Below are positions 41,304-49,801 of a stretch of DNA of 64,000 bases, piece by piece. Position numbers and translations under genes: made by a program. The stretch comes from Adhaeribacter terrigena (GTDB lineage Bacteria; Bacteroidota; Bacteroidia; Cytophagales; Hymenobacteraceae), in NCBI RefSeq assembly GCF_016623615.1, contig NZ_JAEHFX010000002.1, positions 434,001 through 498,000 of the forward strand, written 5' to 3'. The notes beneath the pieces were generated by a model, which saw only the letters and a list, made by a program, of their open reading frames with translations, was not told where the DNA came from and did no database searches. Position 1 is the first letter of the stretch. Every line of letters starts with the position of its first letter.

Positions 41304-42725
41304 TTACGGAAAAATTCCTAGGGATTGGTAGCTGACCGCAATTTTTTCAGTGGCGCTGTAGAATGCTGCAGTACGCAGGTCTTTGATGTCGGGCTTGCGG
41401 CGCATGATCTCGCGCATTTCGTGATAAGCCAGGATCATGGTATCTTCCAGGCCGGAACGTACCAGCGCGATCTCATCGGAACCGCTGATAATAATGGCCC
41501 GTTCCCGGGCGCCGATGGACGTGCCGGTGGTGGTTTCCACCAGATCAACGATGCGTTTCAGGCTGGCTTCTTCCGCCCGCCGGCCCATCCGGCCAAAACG
41601 CACGTTCGATAAATTCTTCAGCCACTCGAAATACGATACGGTTACGCCGCCGGCATTCAGGTACAGGTCTGGCAGCATGAAAATGCCTTTTTTAAGCAGG
41701 ATCTGTTCGGCTTCCTGGGTTACCGGACCGTTCGCGCCTTCGGCCACGATTTTGGCTTTAATAGTAGCGGCGTTGTGTACATCGATCTGGTTTTCCAAAG
41801 CGGCCGGCAGTAAAATGTCGCATTCGTAAGCCAGCAGATCGAGGGAGTTTGCAATGTTGGTAGCGCCAGGAAAATCCAGGATAGAGCCCGATTCTTTCCG
41901 ATGCTTGAAAACCGCTTCCACGTCCAGGCCGTCTTTGTTGAAAATGCCGCCTTCGCGTTCGGCAATACCGGTAATTAAAACCCCGTCCTGCTGACAAAAA
42001 TGAGCCGCGTGGTAACCCACATTTCCCAGGCCCTGCACGATCATCCGTTTGCCGCGCAACCCTGGTTCTATGCCTAACTGGTTCAGGATTTCGGTATCCT
42101 GTAAAGCTTCCCGAAGACCGAAATAGATTCCAAGGCCTGTAGCTTCGGTTCTGCCCCGGATGCCACCCTGCCCAACGGGTTTGCCGGTAACGCAGCCCAG
42201 CGCATTGGTTTCGCCGTATTTAAAGGTCATGTAAGTATCCGCGATCCAAGCCATTTCGCGGCCGCTGGTGCCATAATCGGGTGCCGGAACGTCTACGCCC
42301 GGTCCGATCAGGTTTTTCTTTATTAATTCGGTGGCATAGCGGCGGGTAACTTTTTCAAGCACCTCTACCGGCGTGGTTCGGGGGTTTATTTTTACGCCGC
42401 CCTTCGCCCCACCAAAAGGCACATCAACCAGGGCGCATTTAAAGGTCATGAGCGTGGCCAGGGCTACTACTTCGTCTTCATCTACGTGGGTGCTGAAGCG
42501 GATGCCGCCTTTGGTTGGGAGCTTATGGTGGCTATGCTGCGCCCGGATGCCTTCGAAAACGGTTACCTTGCCATCCACTTCCACGGGAAAATTTACTTTG
42601 TATAGGCTGTTGCAAACCCTGATCTGGGCCAGAATACCCGGTTCAACATCGGTGTGGCGGGCAGCTTCGTCAAAATAGCGGTGCACGCTGTTCAGGAATT
42701 GTTTGCCTTCAGTTTCTTGGGCCAT
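41304..42725 (-). CDS. gdhA: Glu/Leu/Phe/Val dehydrogenase
   Basis: A 473-residue amino acid dehydrogenase, probably glutamate dehydrogenase, interconverting glutamate and 2-oxoglutarate in nitrogen metabolism. The substrate-binding block is FGGAKGGVKINPR with the key Lys, then VPAPDYGTSGREM with catalytic Asp. The Rossmann nucleotide motif is VQGLGNVGYHAA. The length and the EGANGPVTQEAEQIL block fit hexameric bacterial GDHs. Cofactor preference is not read from sequence. It is slightly longer at the C-terminus than common 420-450 residue forms. Confidence 0.92.
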   Translation of the reverse strand: MAQETEGKQFLNSVHRYFDEAARHTDVEPGILAQIRVCNSLYKVNFPVEVDGKVTVFEGIRAQHSHHKLPTKGGIRFSTHVDEDEVVALATLMTFKCALVDVPFGGAKGGVKINPRTTPVEVLEKVTRRYATELIKKNLIGPGVDVPAPDYGTSGREMAWIADTYMTFKYGETNALGCVTGKPVGQGGIRGRTEATGLGIYFGLREALQDTEILNQLGIEPGLRGKRMIVQGLGNVGYHAAHFCQQDGVLITGIAEREGGIFNKDGLDVEAVFKHRKESGSILDFPGATNIANSLDLLAYECDILLPAALENQIDVHNAATIKAKIVAEGANGPVTQEAEQILLKKGIFMLPDLYLNAGGVTVSYFEWLKNLSNVRFGRMGRRAEEASLKRIVDLVETTTGTSIGARERAIIISGSDEIALVRSGLEDTMILAYHEMREIMRRKPDIKDLRTAAFYSATEKIAVSYQSLGIFP

Positions 42726-42835
42726 AAGCAGGAGGTTGGTTTAGTTTGAAACCTTATTGAACGGGTTTGCCCTGATTGGGTTCTGAAACGGAAGTTTTAA
42801 AAGTTTAAAGCTACCTTTCAGAAAAGAATAAAAAC

Positions 42836-42873
42836 AAAAAAGTCCGCAGCTTTATGCAGCTGCGGACTTTTTT
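42836..42873 (-). terminator. Intrinsic terminator of murA
   Basis: AAAAAAGTCCGCAGC / GCTGCGGACTTTTTT stem, almost the same sequence as the terminator at 41231. Confidence 0.85.
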
Positions 42874-42894
42874 AGCTTAAAACCATACCGTTTT
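42865..42894 (-). repeat. CGSTA element between murA stop and terminator
   Basis: Minus-strand AAAACGGTATGGTTTT, AAGCTA, AAAAAGTC: perfect consensus. It overlaps the murA TAA at one end and supplies one terminator arm (AAAAAGTC) at the other. Confidence 0.8.
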
Positions 42895-44200
42895 AAATGC
42901 GGGTAATCTGCGCGCCTAGGGCGTTCAAACGTTTATCAATGTGCTGGTAACCCCGGTCGATCTGCTCCACGTTGTCGATCACGCTTTTGCCTTCGGCGGA
43001 AAGCGCGGCGATCAGCAACGCAACCCCGGCACGAATATCGGGCGAAGTCATGCGGATACCGCGGAGCGAAACCTGCTTGTTGTGGCCGATAACGGTGGCG
43101 CGGTGCGGGTCGCAGAGAATGATCTGGGCGCCCATGTCAATTAACTTATCGACGAAGAACAGGCGGCTTTCGAACATTTTCTGGTGAATGAGTACCGTTC
43201 CTTTGGCTTGCGTGGCTACTACCAGGGCAATGCTCAATAAGTCAGGGGTGAAGCCGGGCCAGATCTGGTCGGCAATGGTTAAAATGCTGCCGTCGATGTA
43301 CGTTTCGATGGTGTAGTTTTCCTGGGTCGGGATGTAAATATCGTCGCCGTGGAATTCCATTTTAATGCCTAACTGCCGGAACGTATCCGGAATTAAGCCT
43401 AACTCATGGATCTGGCAGTTTTTGATCGTGATTTCCGAACCCGTCATGGCAGCCATGCCAATAAAAGATCCGATCTCGATCATATCCGGCAGCAATTTAT
43501 GAATGGTGCCGCCGAGTTTTTCCACGCCTTCAATGGTAAGCAGATTCGATCCGATACCGGAAATTTTGGCGCCCATCCGGTTCAGCATTTTGCAAAGTTG
43601 TTGCAGATACGGTTCGCAGGCGGCGTTATAAATCGTGGTCAATCCTTCGGCCATTACCGCGCCCATTAGAATGTTGGCTGTTCCGGTTACCGAAGCTTCA
43701 TCTAAAAGCATGTACGTGCCTTTCAGACGGCCTTCGGAGTTAATATGGAAGAACTCGTCGGAGGAATCGTATTTGAATTTCGCACCCAGTTTTTCGAGAC
43801 CGATAAAGTGTGTATCCATCCGGCGGCGGCCGATCTTGTCGCCACCCGGTTTCGGTAATTTGCACATGCCAAAACGCGCCAGCATCGGGCCCATGATCAT
43901 TACGGAACCGCGAATGGCGCGGCCAAGGGCAATAAACTGCTTGCTTTCCAGGTATTCCAGGTCAATATTTTTGGCCTCGAAGGTATACGTTTCCTCGTCT
44001 TCGCGGGTAACGGTAACGCCCATGTCGCTGAGGAGCTGAATGAGTTTGTTTACGTCCACGATGTCGGGGATATTGGTAATGGTAACGGGTTCTTCGGTTA
44101 AAAGTACGGCGCAGATTACCTGAAGGGCTTCGTTTTTCGCGCCCTGCGGGGTTATTTCGCCACTTAACTTCCGGCCCCCAATTACTTCAAAAGATGCCAT
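42893..44200 (-). CDS. murA: UDP-N-acetylglucosamine 1-carboxyvinyltransferase
   Basis: A 435-residue enzyme for the first committed step of peptidoglycan synthesis, transferring enolpyruvate from PEP to UDP-GlcNAc. The GGRKLSGEITPQGAKNEAL start contains the catalytic Lys. The loop that normally reads PGGC-IGxRP here reads PGGDKIGRRRMD, so the fosfomycin-reactive Cys (Cys115 in E. coli) is replaced by Asp121. Known Asp variants stay active and are intrinsically fosfomycin-resistant. The murA gene follows the DUF4290 gene by three bases, so the pair is an operon. Confidence 0.95.
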   Translation of the reverse strand: MASFEVIGGRKLSGEITPQGAKNEALQVICAVLLTEEPVTITNIPDIVDVNKLIQLLSDMGVTVTREDEETYTFEAKNIDLEYLESKQFIALGRAIRGSVMIMGPMLARFGMCKLPKPGGDKIGRRRMDTHFIGLEKLGAKFKYDSSDEFFHINSEGRLKGTYMLLDEASVTGTANILMGAVMAEGLTTIYNAACEPYLQQLCKMLNRMGAKISGIGSNLLTIEGVEKLGGTIHKLLPDMIEIGSFIGMAAMTGSEITIKNCQIHELGLIPDTFRQLGIKMEFHGDDIYIPTQENYTIETYIDGSILTIADQIWPGFTPDLLSIALVVATQAKGTVLIHQKMFESRLFFVDKLIDMGAQIILCDPHRATVIGHNKQVSLRGIRMTSPDIRAGVALLIAALSAEGKSVIDNVEQIDRGYQHIDKRLNALGAQITRI

Positions 44201-44203
44201 TTA

Positions 44204-44869
44204 TTAGTTTTTGTGTTTTTGACGGTGTTGCTGGTGCTGCCCGTGTTTTTTATGCTTGTGTTGCTGCTGCTGCGGTTCTTTCTGCGAATAGGTTTTCTGC
44301 TGCTGCACCCCCGGGCTCACATCGAACAGGGTGCTGGTTTCGCCCCCCGGAAGCTCGATATTCAGTTTGCCCTGGCTTAAAATGCGCATTTCAGAAAGGA
44401 TCACTTCGTCGGAAACGGTGTCTTTGTTGTAGGCTTTGTAAAGCGCTTTCATGAGTTTGCCCAGCGAAATAATGGCCGCTTTGCGCTCGTCTTCGTTTTC
44501 GATCTCGCTTACTTTCTGCACCAGCGCTTCTACGTTCTTGCCATAGTGCTTGAATTTCGGAACTTTAGTAGGGATCTCCACGATCTGCGGTTTGTCGTTC
44601 AGGTATTCCATCGCGCTCAGCTCGAAAGGCGCATCCACATCCAGTTGGCCATCGGCCATTACGAATAAGTGGTTCCAGAGCTTTTGCTGAGCATCCTGCA
44701 CGCTCCCGATGCTCGGATTGAGGCGGGCCATCAGGTTAACGAGCAATTGCGCAGCGCGAGTACGGTGCGCCCGGTCGTCGAGGGTAAGGATGTATTTTAC
44801 AAGGTTGTGCACGTTAATTCCGTATTCGCGCAGCAATAATTCTTGCTTAAAGGTTGAACTGGCTACCAT
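44204..44869 (-). CDS. DUF4290 family protein
   Basis: A 221-residue cytoplasmic protein of the Bacteroidota-specific DUF4290 family. Recognisable blocks are LLREYGINVHNLVKYILTL, LNPSIGSVQDAQQKLWNHLF and KYNKDTV-like helices. The C-terminus is a low-complexity, Gln/His/Lys-rich tail (HKKHGQHQQHRQKHKN) that could bind metal or RNA; this is inference. It precedes murA by three bases, a conserved partnership in this phylum, hinting at a cell-wall connection that has not been established. No enzymatic motif is apparent. Confidence 0.82.
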   Translation of the reverse strand: MVASSTFKQELLLREYGINVHNLVKYILTLDDRAHRTRAAQLLVNLMARLNPSIGSVQDAQQKLWNHLFVMADGQLDVDAPFELSAMEYLNDKPQIVEIPTKVPKFKHYGKNVEALVQKVSEIENEDERKAAIISLGKLMKALYKAYNKDTVSDEVILSEMRILSQGKLNIELPGGETSTLFDVSPGVQQQKTYSQKEPQQQQHKHKKHGQHQQHRQKHKN

Positions 44870-44971
44870 TTTAGGTTTTTTAGAAGCTCAAAGTTAGAAA
44901 ATATTTCGATGTTCGCAGGTTCGATATTCGATTGTTCGGTTTCCTTACGGATAAAACTGATTTTGTTTGCT

Positions 44972-45001
44972 GACTTTTTAGGATGAAAAGGATAGCGTTT
45001 T
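44972..45001 (-). repeat. 30-bp CGSTA element upstream of nth
   Basis: Minus-strand AAAACGCTATCCTTTT, CATCCT, AAAAAGTC: exact consensus. It lies in the divergent gap between the DUF4290 and nth genes. Confidence 0.8.
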
Positions 45002-45116
45002 ATTTAACCTGAATTAATACCTAAAAACTGGGGAGTGCCTTTTTTCAGGGTTGTCAAAAATTTAGCTTTTAATCCCGGGTAACGCAACTACCGCTGTTAG
45101 TTTCGTAAAAGCGGTT

Positions 45117-45833
45117 ATGGCCGAAAATTCTGAATCTTTACGCCAGAAAGCGTTACTGGCGCATGAGCGTTTTTGCACCACGTATGGCTGCCCGGTAAAA
45201 TATTTCCATACCCTCGACCCGGTTAGTGAATTGGTGAGTTCTCTACTTTCGCACCGCACCAAAAATGCCGATAGCAGTCGCGCTTTCCGAAACCTGCGGC
45301 AGCAATTTCCCACGTGGGAGGAGGTGCTACAAGCGCCATTGGCGGAAGTACAAAATGCCATCGCGGCGGCTACCTGGCCTGAACAAAAAGCGCCCCGCCT
45401 GCAGGCTGTGCTGAAAGACGTTTTAGCCCGAAACAAAAACTCCTTCGATTTAAATTTCCTCAAGGAATTAACTGTTCCCGAAGCCCGGGCCTGGCTGGAG
45501 CAAATCTCCGGCGTTGGTCCCAAAACGAGTGCGGCGGTGCTGTTATTCAGTAACCTGCGGATGCCGGCAATGCCTGTGGACAGCCACCACCATCGGGTGG
45601 CACAGCGGCTTGGTTTGCTTCCGGATAAAATTGGCCCCGGCCCGGCGCACGCCATTTTACAAGCCCTGCTGCCTGAAGATTGGGATGCGCAGCAGGTTTA
45701 CGACCACCACGAGGTTTTTATGTTTCACGGGCAGCGGTGCTGTTTTTTCCAAAGTCCTGATTGCTACCGGTGCGTGGTTCTGGATATTTGCCCTTATGGC
45801 CAAGAGCGGCTGGTGAAAGTAAAGCAAGTATGA
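45117..45833 (+). CDS. nth: Endonuclease III-like DNA glycosylase
   Basis: A 238-residue base-excision repair enzyme, acting on oxidised pyrimidines. The helix-hairpin-helix ISGVGPKTSAAVLL contains catalytic Lys136, and PVDSHHHRVAQRLG contains catalytic Asp155. A C-terminal Fe-S cluster motif is present with the exact C-x6-C-x2-C-x5-C spacing (CFFQSPDCYRCVVLDIC). It is preferred over the long antisense frame at 45062-45655, which has no domain. The residues of the second helix (HSRRVxRR in E. coli) are modified to HHHRVAQRLG. It starts ATG 45117 and is monocistronic. Confidence 0.93.
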   Translation: MAENSESLRQKALLAHERFCTTYGCPVKYFHTLDPVSELVSSLLSHRTKNADSSRAFRNLRQQFPTWEEVLQAPLAEVQNAIAAATWPEQKAPRLQAVLKDVLARNKNSFDLNFLKELTVPEARAWLEQISGVGPKTSAAVLLFSNLRMPAMPVDSHHHRVAQRLGLLPDKIGPGPAHAILQALLPEDWDAQQVYDHHEVFMFHGQRCCFFQSPDCYRCVVLDICPYGQERLVKVKQV

Positions 45834-45879
45834 ATAACTTTACCAATGCCTGCTTTTTCTGAATTAAAATTTTTTTTAT

Positions 45880-45909
45880 GACTTTTAGTGCCGGAAAGAA
45901 TAGCGTTTT
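45880..45909 (-). repeat. 30-bp CGSTA element
   Basis: Minus-strand core AAAACGCTATTCTTTC, distal AAAAGTC, between nth and the hypothetical gene at 46019. Confidence 0.7.
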
Positions 45910-46018
45910 TTAATCAAAATTTTAGTTTCCCTTTAAGTGTAAGCTATTTTCTGTTAGAAAGAATAAATTAATGCTGAATACTTTCGCCTTTAAATAGTCA
46001 TTTATCCTACTTCTTCAA

Positions 46019-46441
46019 TTATAAAATTTTCAAACTAATTACTCTTATCCGATAAGCAATCACATCACAATCCATACTACTCACCTTAACATTTGATTTG
46101 TGCTTATATAGCTGGCCGGTTATTTCAACTTTTTTCTCTTTATAGCCATCAGTTTCATAAATGCTATCCAAAGTTTTGTTATTTTTCCACGTAGGGCTAA
46201 TTACCTCACCAACTAAAAAATTGAATTTAGCATTATCCACTTTTAGTGTTTTAAATTCAAAATTTTCATTTGCGCATCCTTGAAATTCAGGCGTAGCCTC
46301 AATCTTTATTATAGCTTCGTGTTTCTGATTATATCGCCAAATTGAAAATCTATTAACTAAGAATACCAGAATAAAAGCTAAAGAAAGAAAGGCCGTAACT
46401 TTTAAAATAGCTATGAAAATCCGTTTAATAAGATTATTCAT
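46019..46441 (-). CDS. Hypothetical single-span membrane protein
   Basis: A 140-residue A+T-rich gene. An N-terminal membrane anchor (IAILKVTAFLSLAFILVFLV) is followed by a 110-residue soluble domain with two cysteines (GCANEN, SMDCDV) that could form a disulfide if periplasmic. No family recognised. It is 20 bp downstream of the UvrD-type helicase stop on the same strand and may be co-transcribed, but the composition contrast suggests a separate origin. Function unknown. Confidence 0.55.
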   Translation of the reverse strand: MNNLIKRIFIAILKVTAFLSLAFILVFLVNRFSIWRYNQKHEAIIKIEATPEFQGCANENFEFKTLKVDNAKFNFLVGEVISPTWKNNKTLDSIYETDGYKEKKVEITGQLYKHKSNVKVSSMDCDVIAYRIRVISLKIL

Positions 46442-46461
46442 TTTACAAATTTAAAACTTTC

Positions 46462-48699
46462 CTAACTATGTATCCGCAATTTTGCGAAGCTTAGCAATAG
46501 CGTTTTTTCGCCGGCTTCTTCGAAATTGATGATCGCTTTTATACTATTCCCTTGCGTGTCCATTTTGGCTACCGTACCGAAACCGAATTTCGGGTGCTCC
46601 ACGCGCATGCCTTCTGCCAGGTTCGAAGTATCGCTGGCAACAAAATCGGCTGGCGGGGTGTAGTTGGTAGCTTTGCGGATAGGTGCGGCGGCGGTAGTTG
46701 TGCCCAGCAACGGACTTTTCCGCTTCAGAACCTTATCGAATGCACCCTGACCGTCGGAAAATTTGAAGTTAAGGAAAGCCGGTTCGATCTCATCCAGGAA
46801 GCGGCTTTTTTCGCAAGCGCGGAGGTTGCCCCACTGGTAGCGGCTGGTGGCGTAGGAGAGGGTCAGTTTCTTTTCTGCGCGGGTAATGGCTACGTAAAAC
46901 AAACGGCGTTCTTCTTCCAGGTCGGCGCGGCTCTGGATCATCATCTGGCTCGGGAACAGGTTCTCTTCCATGCCCACAATGTACACGTTCCGGAACTCCA
47001 GACCTTTGGCCGAGTGGATCGTCATCATCGTAACGTATTCGCCGTCATCGTCTTTTTTGGTATCTACGTCGGTAATTAAGGCAATGTCCTGCAAGAACGA
47101 CGCGAGGCTTTTATCTTCCTTTTCCGGGTCATCCACAAATTCCTTGATACCATTCAGCAATTCCTGGATGTTCTCGTAACGAGCCAGCCCTTCAATGGAT
47201 TTATCAGCATACAGGTCTTCGATCACTCCGGAAGCTTTGGCAATGTGCTTGGCCACTTCAAAGGCATCGTTTTGTTCGGCTAAAATGGCGAAGCTTTTAA
47301 TTTTGGTTGCGAAATCGTCGATTGCGCCGGAAGCGCGGCCGAAGCCGAAGGAATGAATGTTGCTCGTAACCTCCCAAATGGTGTGGTTCGTTTCGTTGGC
47401 GGCAATAATGATCTTTTCGATGGTAGTATCGCCGATGCCGCGTTTCGGGTAATTGATCACGCGGCGCAGCGCCTGCTCATCGTTCGGGTTCACCGTGAGG
47501 CGCATATACGCGATCAGATCCTTGATTTCCTTGCGCTGGTAGAAACTCAAACCACCCACAATGCGGTACTTAATGTTCATTTTCCGCAGGGCTTCTTCCA
47601 TGGCCCGGCTTTGCGCATTGGTACGGTACAGAATCGCGAAATCTTCGTAGCTCAGGTGGTTGTTCATCTTCTCTTCGAAAATGGAGTGCGCCACCAGTTT
47701 GCCTTCTTCGTTGTCGGAATTCGCCTTGATCACTTCAATTAAATTGCCTTCTTCGTTCTCCGAGAAAACACTTTTGCGCAGCTGTTCCTTGTTGTTTTTA
47801 ATAACCGAATTGGCAGCCTGCACAATGTTCTGGGTAGAACGGTAATTCTGTTCCAGTTTCACGATTTCCAGTTCCGGGTAATCGCGTTCGAAATTCAGGA
47901 TGTTGGAAATATCGGCGCCGCGGAAAGCGTAAATACTTTGCGCATCGTCGCCTACCACGCAGATGTTGCGGTCTTTGGCGGCCAGCTTGCGGGTAATTAA
48001 ATACTGGGAGTAGTTGGTATCCTGGTACTCATCCACCATCACGTATTTGAACATGTTCTGGTATTTGTTCAGCGCATCCGGGTGGTCGCGGAACAGCACG
48101 TTGGTATTGAAAAGCAGGTCGTCGAAATCCATGGCGCCGGCTTTAAAGCAGCGCTGGTGATACTGGTGGTAGATCTCGCCAATTTTCGGACGCATGGCTG
48201 CATCGTCGTCGGCCTGAATGGTTTTATCGTTGCGGTATTGGGCTACGGAGATCAGTTTGTTTTTCGCGGCAGAAATCCTGCCCAAAACCAGGTTGGCTTT
48301 GTAAAGCTTATCGTCAAGGTTCATTTCCTTCACGATCTGGCGGATCAGGGTTTTGCTGTCGTCGGAATCGTAAATGGTAAAGCTGCTTGGGTAACCGATC
48401 TTGGGAGCTTCGGAACGGAGAATTTTGGCAAAAACGGAGTGAAACGTACCCATCCAGATATTTTTCGCTTCGTTGCCGACTACTTTCTCGATCCGCTTCC
48501 GCATTTCTTTGGCGGCTTTATTGGTAAAGGTTAAAGCTAATATGTTGAACGGATCTACCCCTTTTTGCAATAAATAAGCAATGCGGTAAGTTAGTACGCG
48601 GGTTTTTCCGGAGCCGGCGCCGGCTATGATCATCAGCGGGCCTTCCACGTGTTCTACGGCCCGGCGTTGCGGTTCATTTAATAAATTCAGGTAATCCAT
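46462..48699 (-). CDS. UvrD/PcrA-type ATP-dependent DNA helicase
   Basis: A 745-residue superfamily 1A helicase that unwinds DNA in repair and replication restart. Motifs are clear: Q-motif LNEPQRRAVEH, Walker A AGAGSGKT (residues 26-33), motif II VDEYQDTN, motif III GDDAQSIYAFRGAD, motif IV EQNYRST, and motif VI VAITRAEKKL. The C-terminal ~50 residues (GMRVEHPKFGFGTV) form the Tudor-like RNA polymerase-binding domain of PcrA/UvrD. The last codons (GEKTLLLSFAKL) overlap a partial CGSTA core. Length is as in PcrA. Confidence 0.94.
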   Translation of the reverse strand: MDYLNLLNEPQRRAVEHVEGPLMIIAGAGSGKTRVLTYRIAYLLQKGVDPFNILALTFTNKAAKEMRKRIEKVVGNEAKNIWMGTFHSVFAKILRSEAPKIGYPSSFTIYDSDDSKTLIRQIVKEMNLDDKLYKANLVLGRISAAKNKLISVAQYRNDKTIQADDDAAMRPKIGEIYHQYHQRCFKAGAMDFDDLLFNTNVLFRDHPDALNKYQNMFKYVMVDEYQDTNYSQYLITRKLAAKDRNICVVGDDAQSIYAFRGADISNILNFERDYPELEIVKLEQNYRSTQNIVQAANSVIKNNKEQLRKSVFSENEEGNLIEVIKANSDNEEGKLVAHSIFEEKMNNHLSYEDFAILYRTNAQSRAMEEALRKMNIKYRIVGGLSFYQRKEIKDLIAYMRLTVNPNDEQALRRVINYPKRGIGDTTIEKIIIAANETNHTIWEVTSNIHSFGFGRASGAIDDFATKIKSFAILAEQNDAFEVAKHIAKASGVIEDLYADKSIEGLARYENIQELLNGIKEFVDDPEKEDKSLASFLQDIALITDVDTKKDDDGEYVTMMTIHSAKGLEFRNVYIVGMEENLFPSQMMIQSRADLEEERRLFYVAITRAEKKLTLSYATSRYQWGNLRACEKSRFLDEIEPAFLNFKFSDGQGAFDKVLKRKSPLLGTTTAAAPIRKATNYTPPADFVASDTSNLAEGMRVEHPKFGFGTVAKMDTQGNSIKAIINFEEAGEKTLLLSFAKLRIHS

Positions 48700-48817
48700 T
48701 CGCTACGAAAATCTTTCTTAAAAACCCTGCAAGTTACGAAAACGGAGGGACCCCTCCTAAATCCTACCTTAAAAACCGGGTAGGACTTTTCACTTCGCAG
48801 TTGTAAGCAGGTTGACT

Positions 48818-48847
48818 GACTTTTCAGAACGATTTGCATAGCGTTTT
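48818..48847 (-). repeat. 30-bp CGSTA element, cluster member 1
   Basis: Core on the minus strand is AAAACGCTATGCAAAT, so the T-tract is degenerate; distal AAAAGTC. The 754-bp gap 48700-49453 upstream of the helicase contains three same-strand copies, spread over 164 bp, and no gene. Confidence 0.65.
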
Positions 48848-48868
48848 GATTCCAGTTCCTGGGTGTAG

Positions 48869-48898
48869 GACTTTTGGGGCTCAAAACCATACCTTTTT
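48869..48898 (-). repeat. 30-bp CGSTA element, cluster member 2
   Basis: Core AAAAAGGTATGGTTTT, GAGCCC, CAAAAGTC; 21 bp from member 1. Confidence 0.65.
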
Positions 48899-48951
48899 TC
48901 TAACTTCAATAACCTGAAATTAAAAGGAGGCAGGTCAAAAAGCAGCACCTG

Positions 48952-48981
48952 GAGTTTTGGCGGCCAAAAGCATAGCGTTTT
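48952..48981 (-). repeat. 30-bp CGSTA element, cluster member 3
   Basis: Core AAAACGCTATGCTTTT, GGCCGC, CAAAACTC; 53 bp from member 2. A frame across 48906-49133 exists only because of these repeats. Confidence 0.65.
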
Positions 48982-49453
48982 TCAAGCTTCCGAAAACCGA
49001 GATGAGTTGTTTTTTGGCCCTTGCAGCCAGGTGAATTTTCGGGCAAAGCCAATCGCGTTCGGATGCCGGAAATTTGGATCGCTATCGGAGCCTTTCTCAG
49101 AGCCGGGTGGTATAAATAGGAAAGACTTTTCATAAATGAATAGGCCGTTTCACCTTCTGTTTTAGGTTGCCGGCTAAAAAAACATTATAATTTTCTCTTT
49201 TAAGTTGTTGCTTTACTTTTTTGGACTCAAATTGAAAGTAATGTTCACTTAAAGCCAGTAGCGGTTTTAGCTTTTTAAAAAGAAGCAGTTTCATGATTAA
49301 GTTTTATATATATAAATATAATTATGTAACTATTGATTTATCGGATAAAGGTCATTAGCTTTAAGCTTATCCGGGCCTGACGCCTTTTGATAATCAGGGT
49401 CATATCGGTTTTCACAACGAAATTTTATTCTGCCAAATTAAATCAGAATTCTT

Positions 49454-49798
49454 ATGTTAAAAACAAATCTTCTCGTGTTTGCAATCTGGCTTGCAGGCGC
49501 TGCGTGCAATGCCGGCTTTGCCCAGCAACACAAAACTTTAGTTTCCGAAAAGGAACACAAAACTTTAGTTTCCGAAAAGGATAAGCTCCTTACACACGAA
49601 ATGCTGGTTACCCAGTACCATTTCCCGGTGAAAAAGAATACCGGCAACCCTGAAAAAGACCAGCAGGTGTATGCAGCTACAAAGCAGAAATGGGTGGCTG
49701 CCAACCAGGAGTTATACCGCCGGTATAACAGCCAGGGTATAAAATCAAGCAAGGAAAACAGAAGAAAAACACAACCGGTTTTAAGTCCTTCAAAATAA
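49454..49798 (+). CDS. Small exported protein, unknown function
   Basis: A 114-residue protein with a signal peptide (about residues 1-23, LAGAACNAGFAQ). The mature part is basic and Gln/Lys-rich, ending in a Ser/Lys tail. A 27-bp direct duplication encodes EHKTLVSEK twice (49528-49581), with the two copies identical, so it is probably a recent slippage event. The gene lies three bases before the giant secreted protein and is likely co-transcribed with it. No family recognised. It could be a chaperone or an anchor for the large protein, but nothing shows it. Confidence 0.7.
   Translation: MLKTNLLVFAIWLAGAACNAGFAQQHKTLVSEKEHKTLVSEKDKLLTHEMLVTQYHFPVKKNTGNPEKDQQVYAATKQKWVAANQELYRRYNSQGIKSSKENRRKTQPVLSPSK
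49528..49581 (+). repeat. 27-bp tandem duplication in a coding region
   Basis: Two identical in-frame units beginning ACACAAAACTTTAG, period 27. Confidence 0.9.
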
Positions 49799-49801
49799 GC
49801 T

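Noticed and set aside
45062-45655. Long minus-strand frame opposite nth
   Set aside because: It is antisense to a gene with intact catalytic Lys, Asp and Fe-S cluster motifs and has no recognisable domain.
46480-46506. Possible CGSTA element at the helicase C-terminus
   Set aside because: Only the first half of the core matches and the rest is ordinary coding sequence.
48906-49133. 75-codon minus-strand frame in the intergenic gap
   Set aside because: It consists largely of CGSTA elements read in frame; the protein has no domain or start support.
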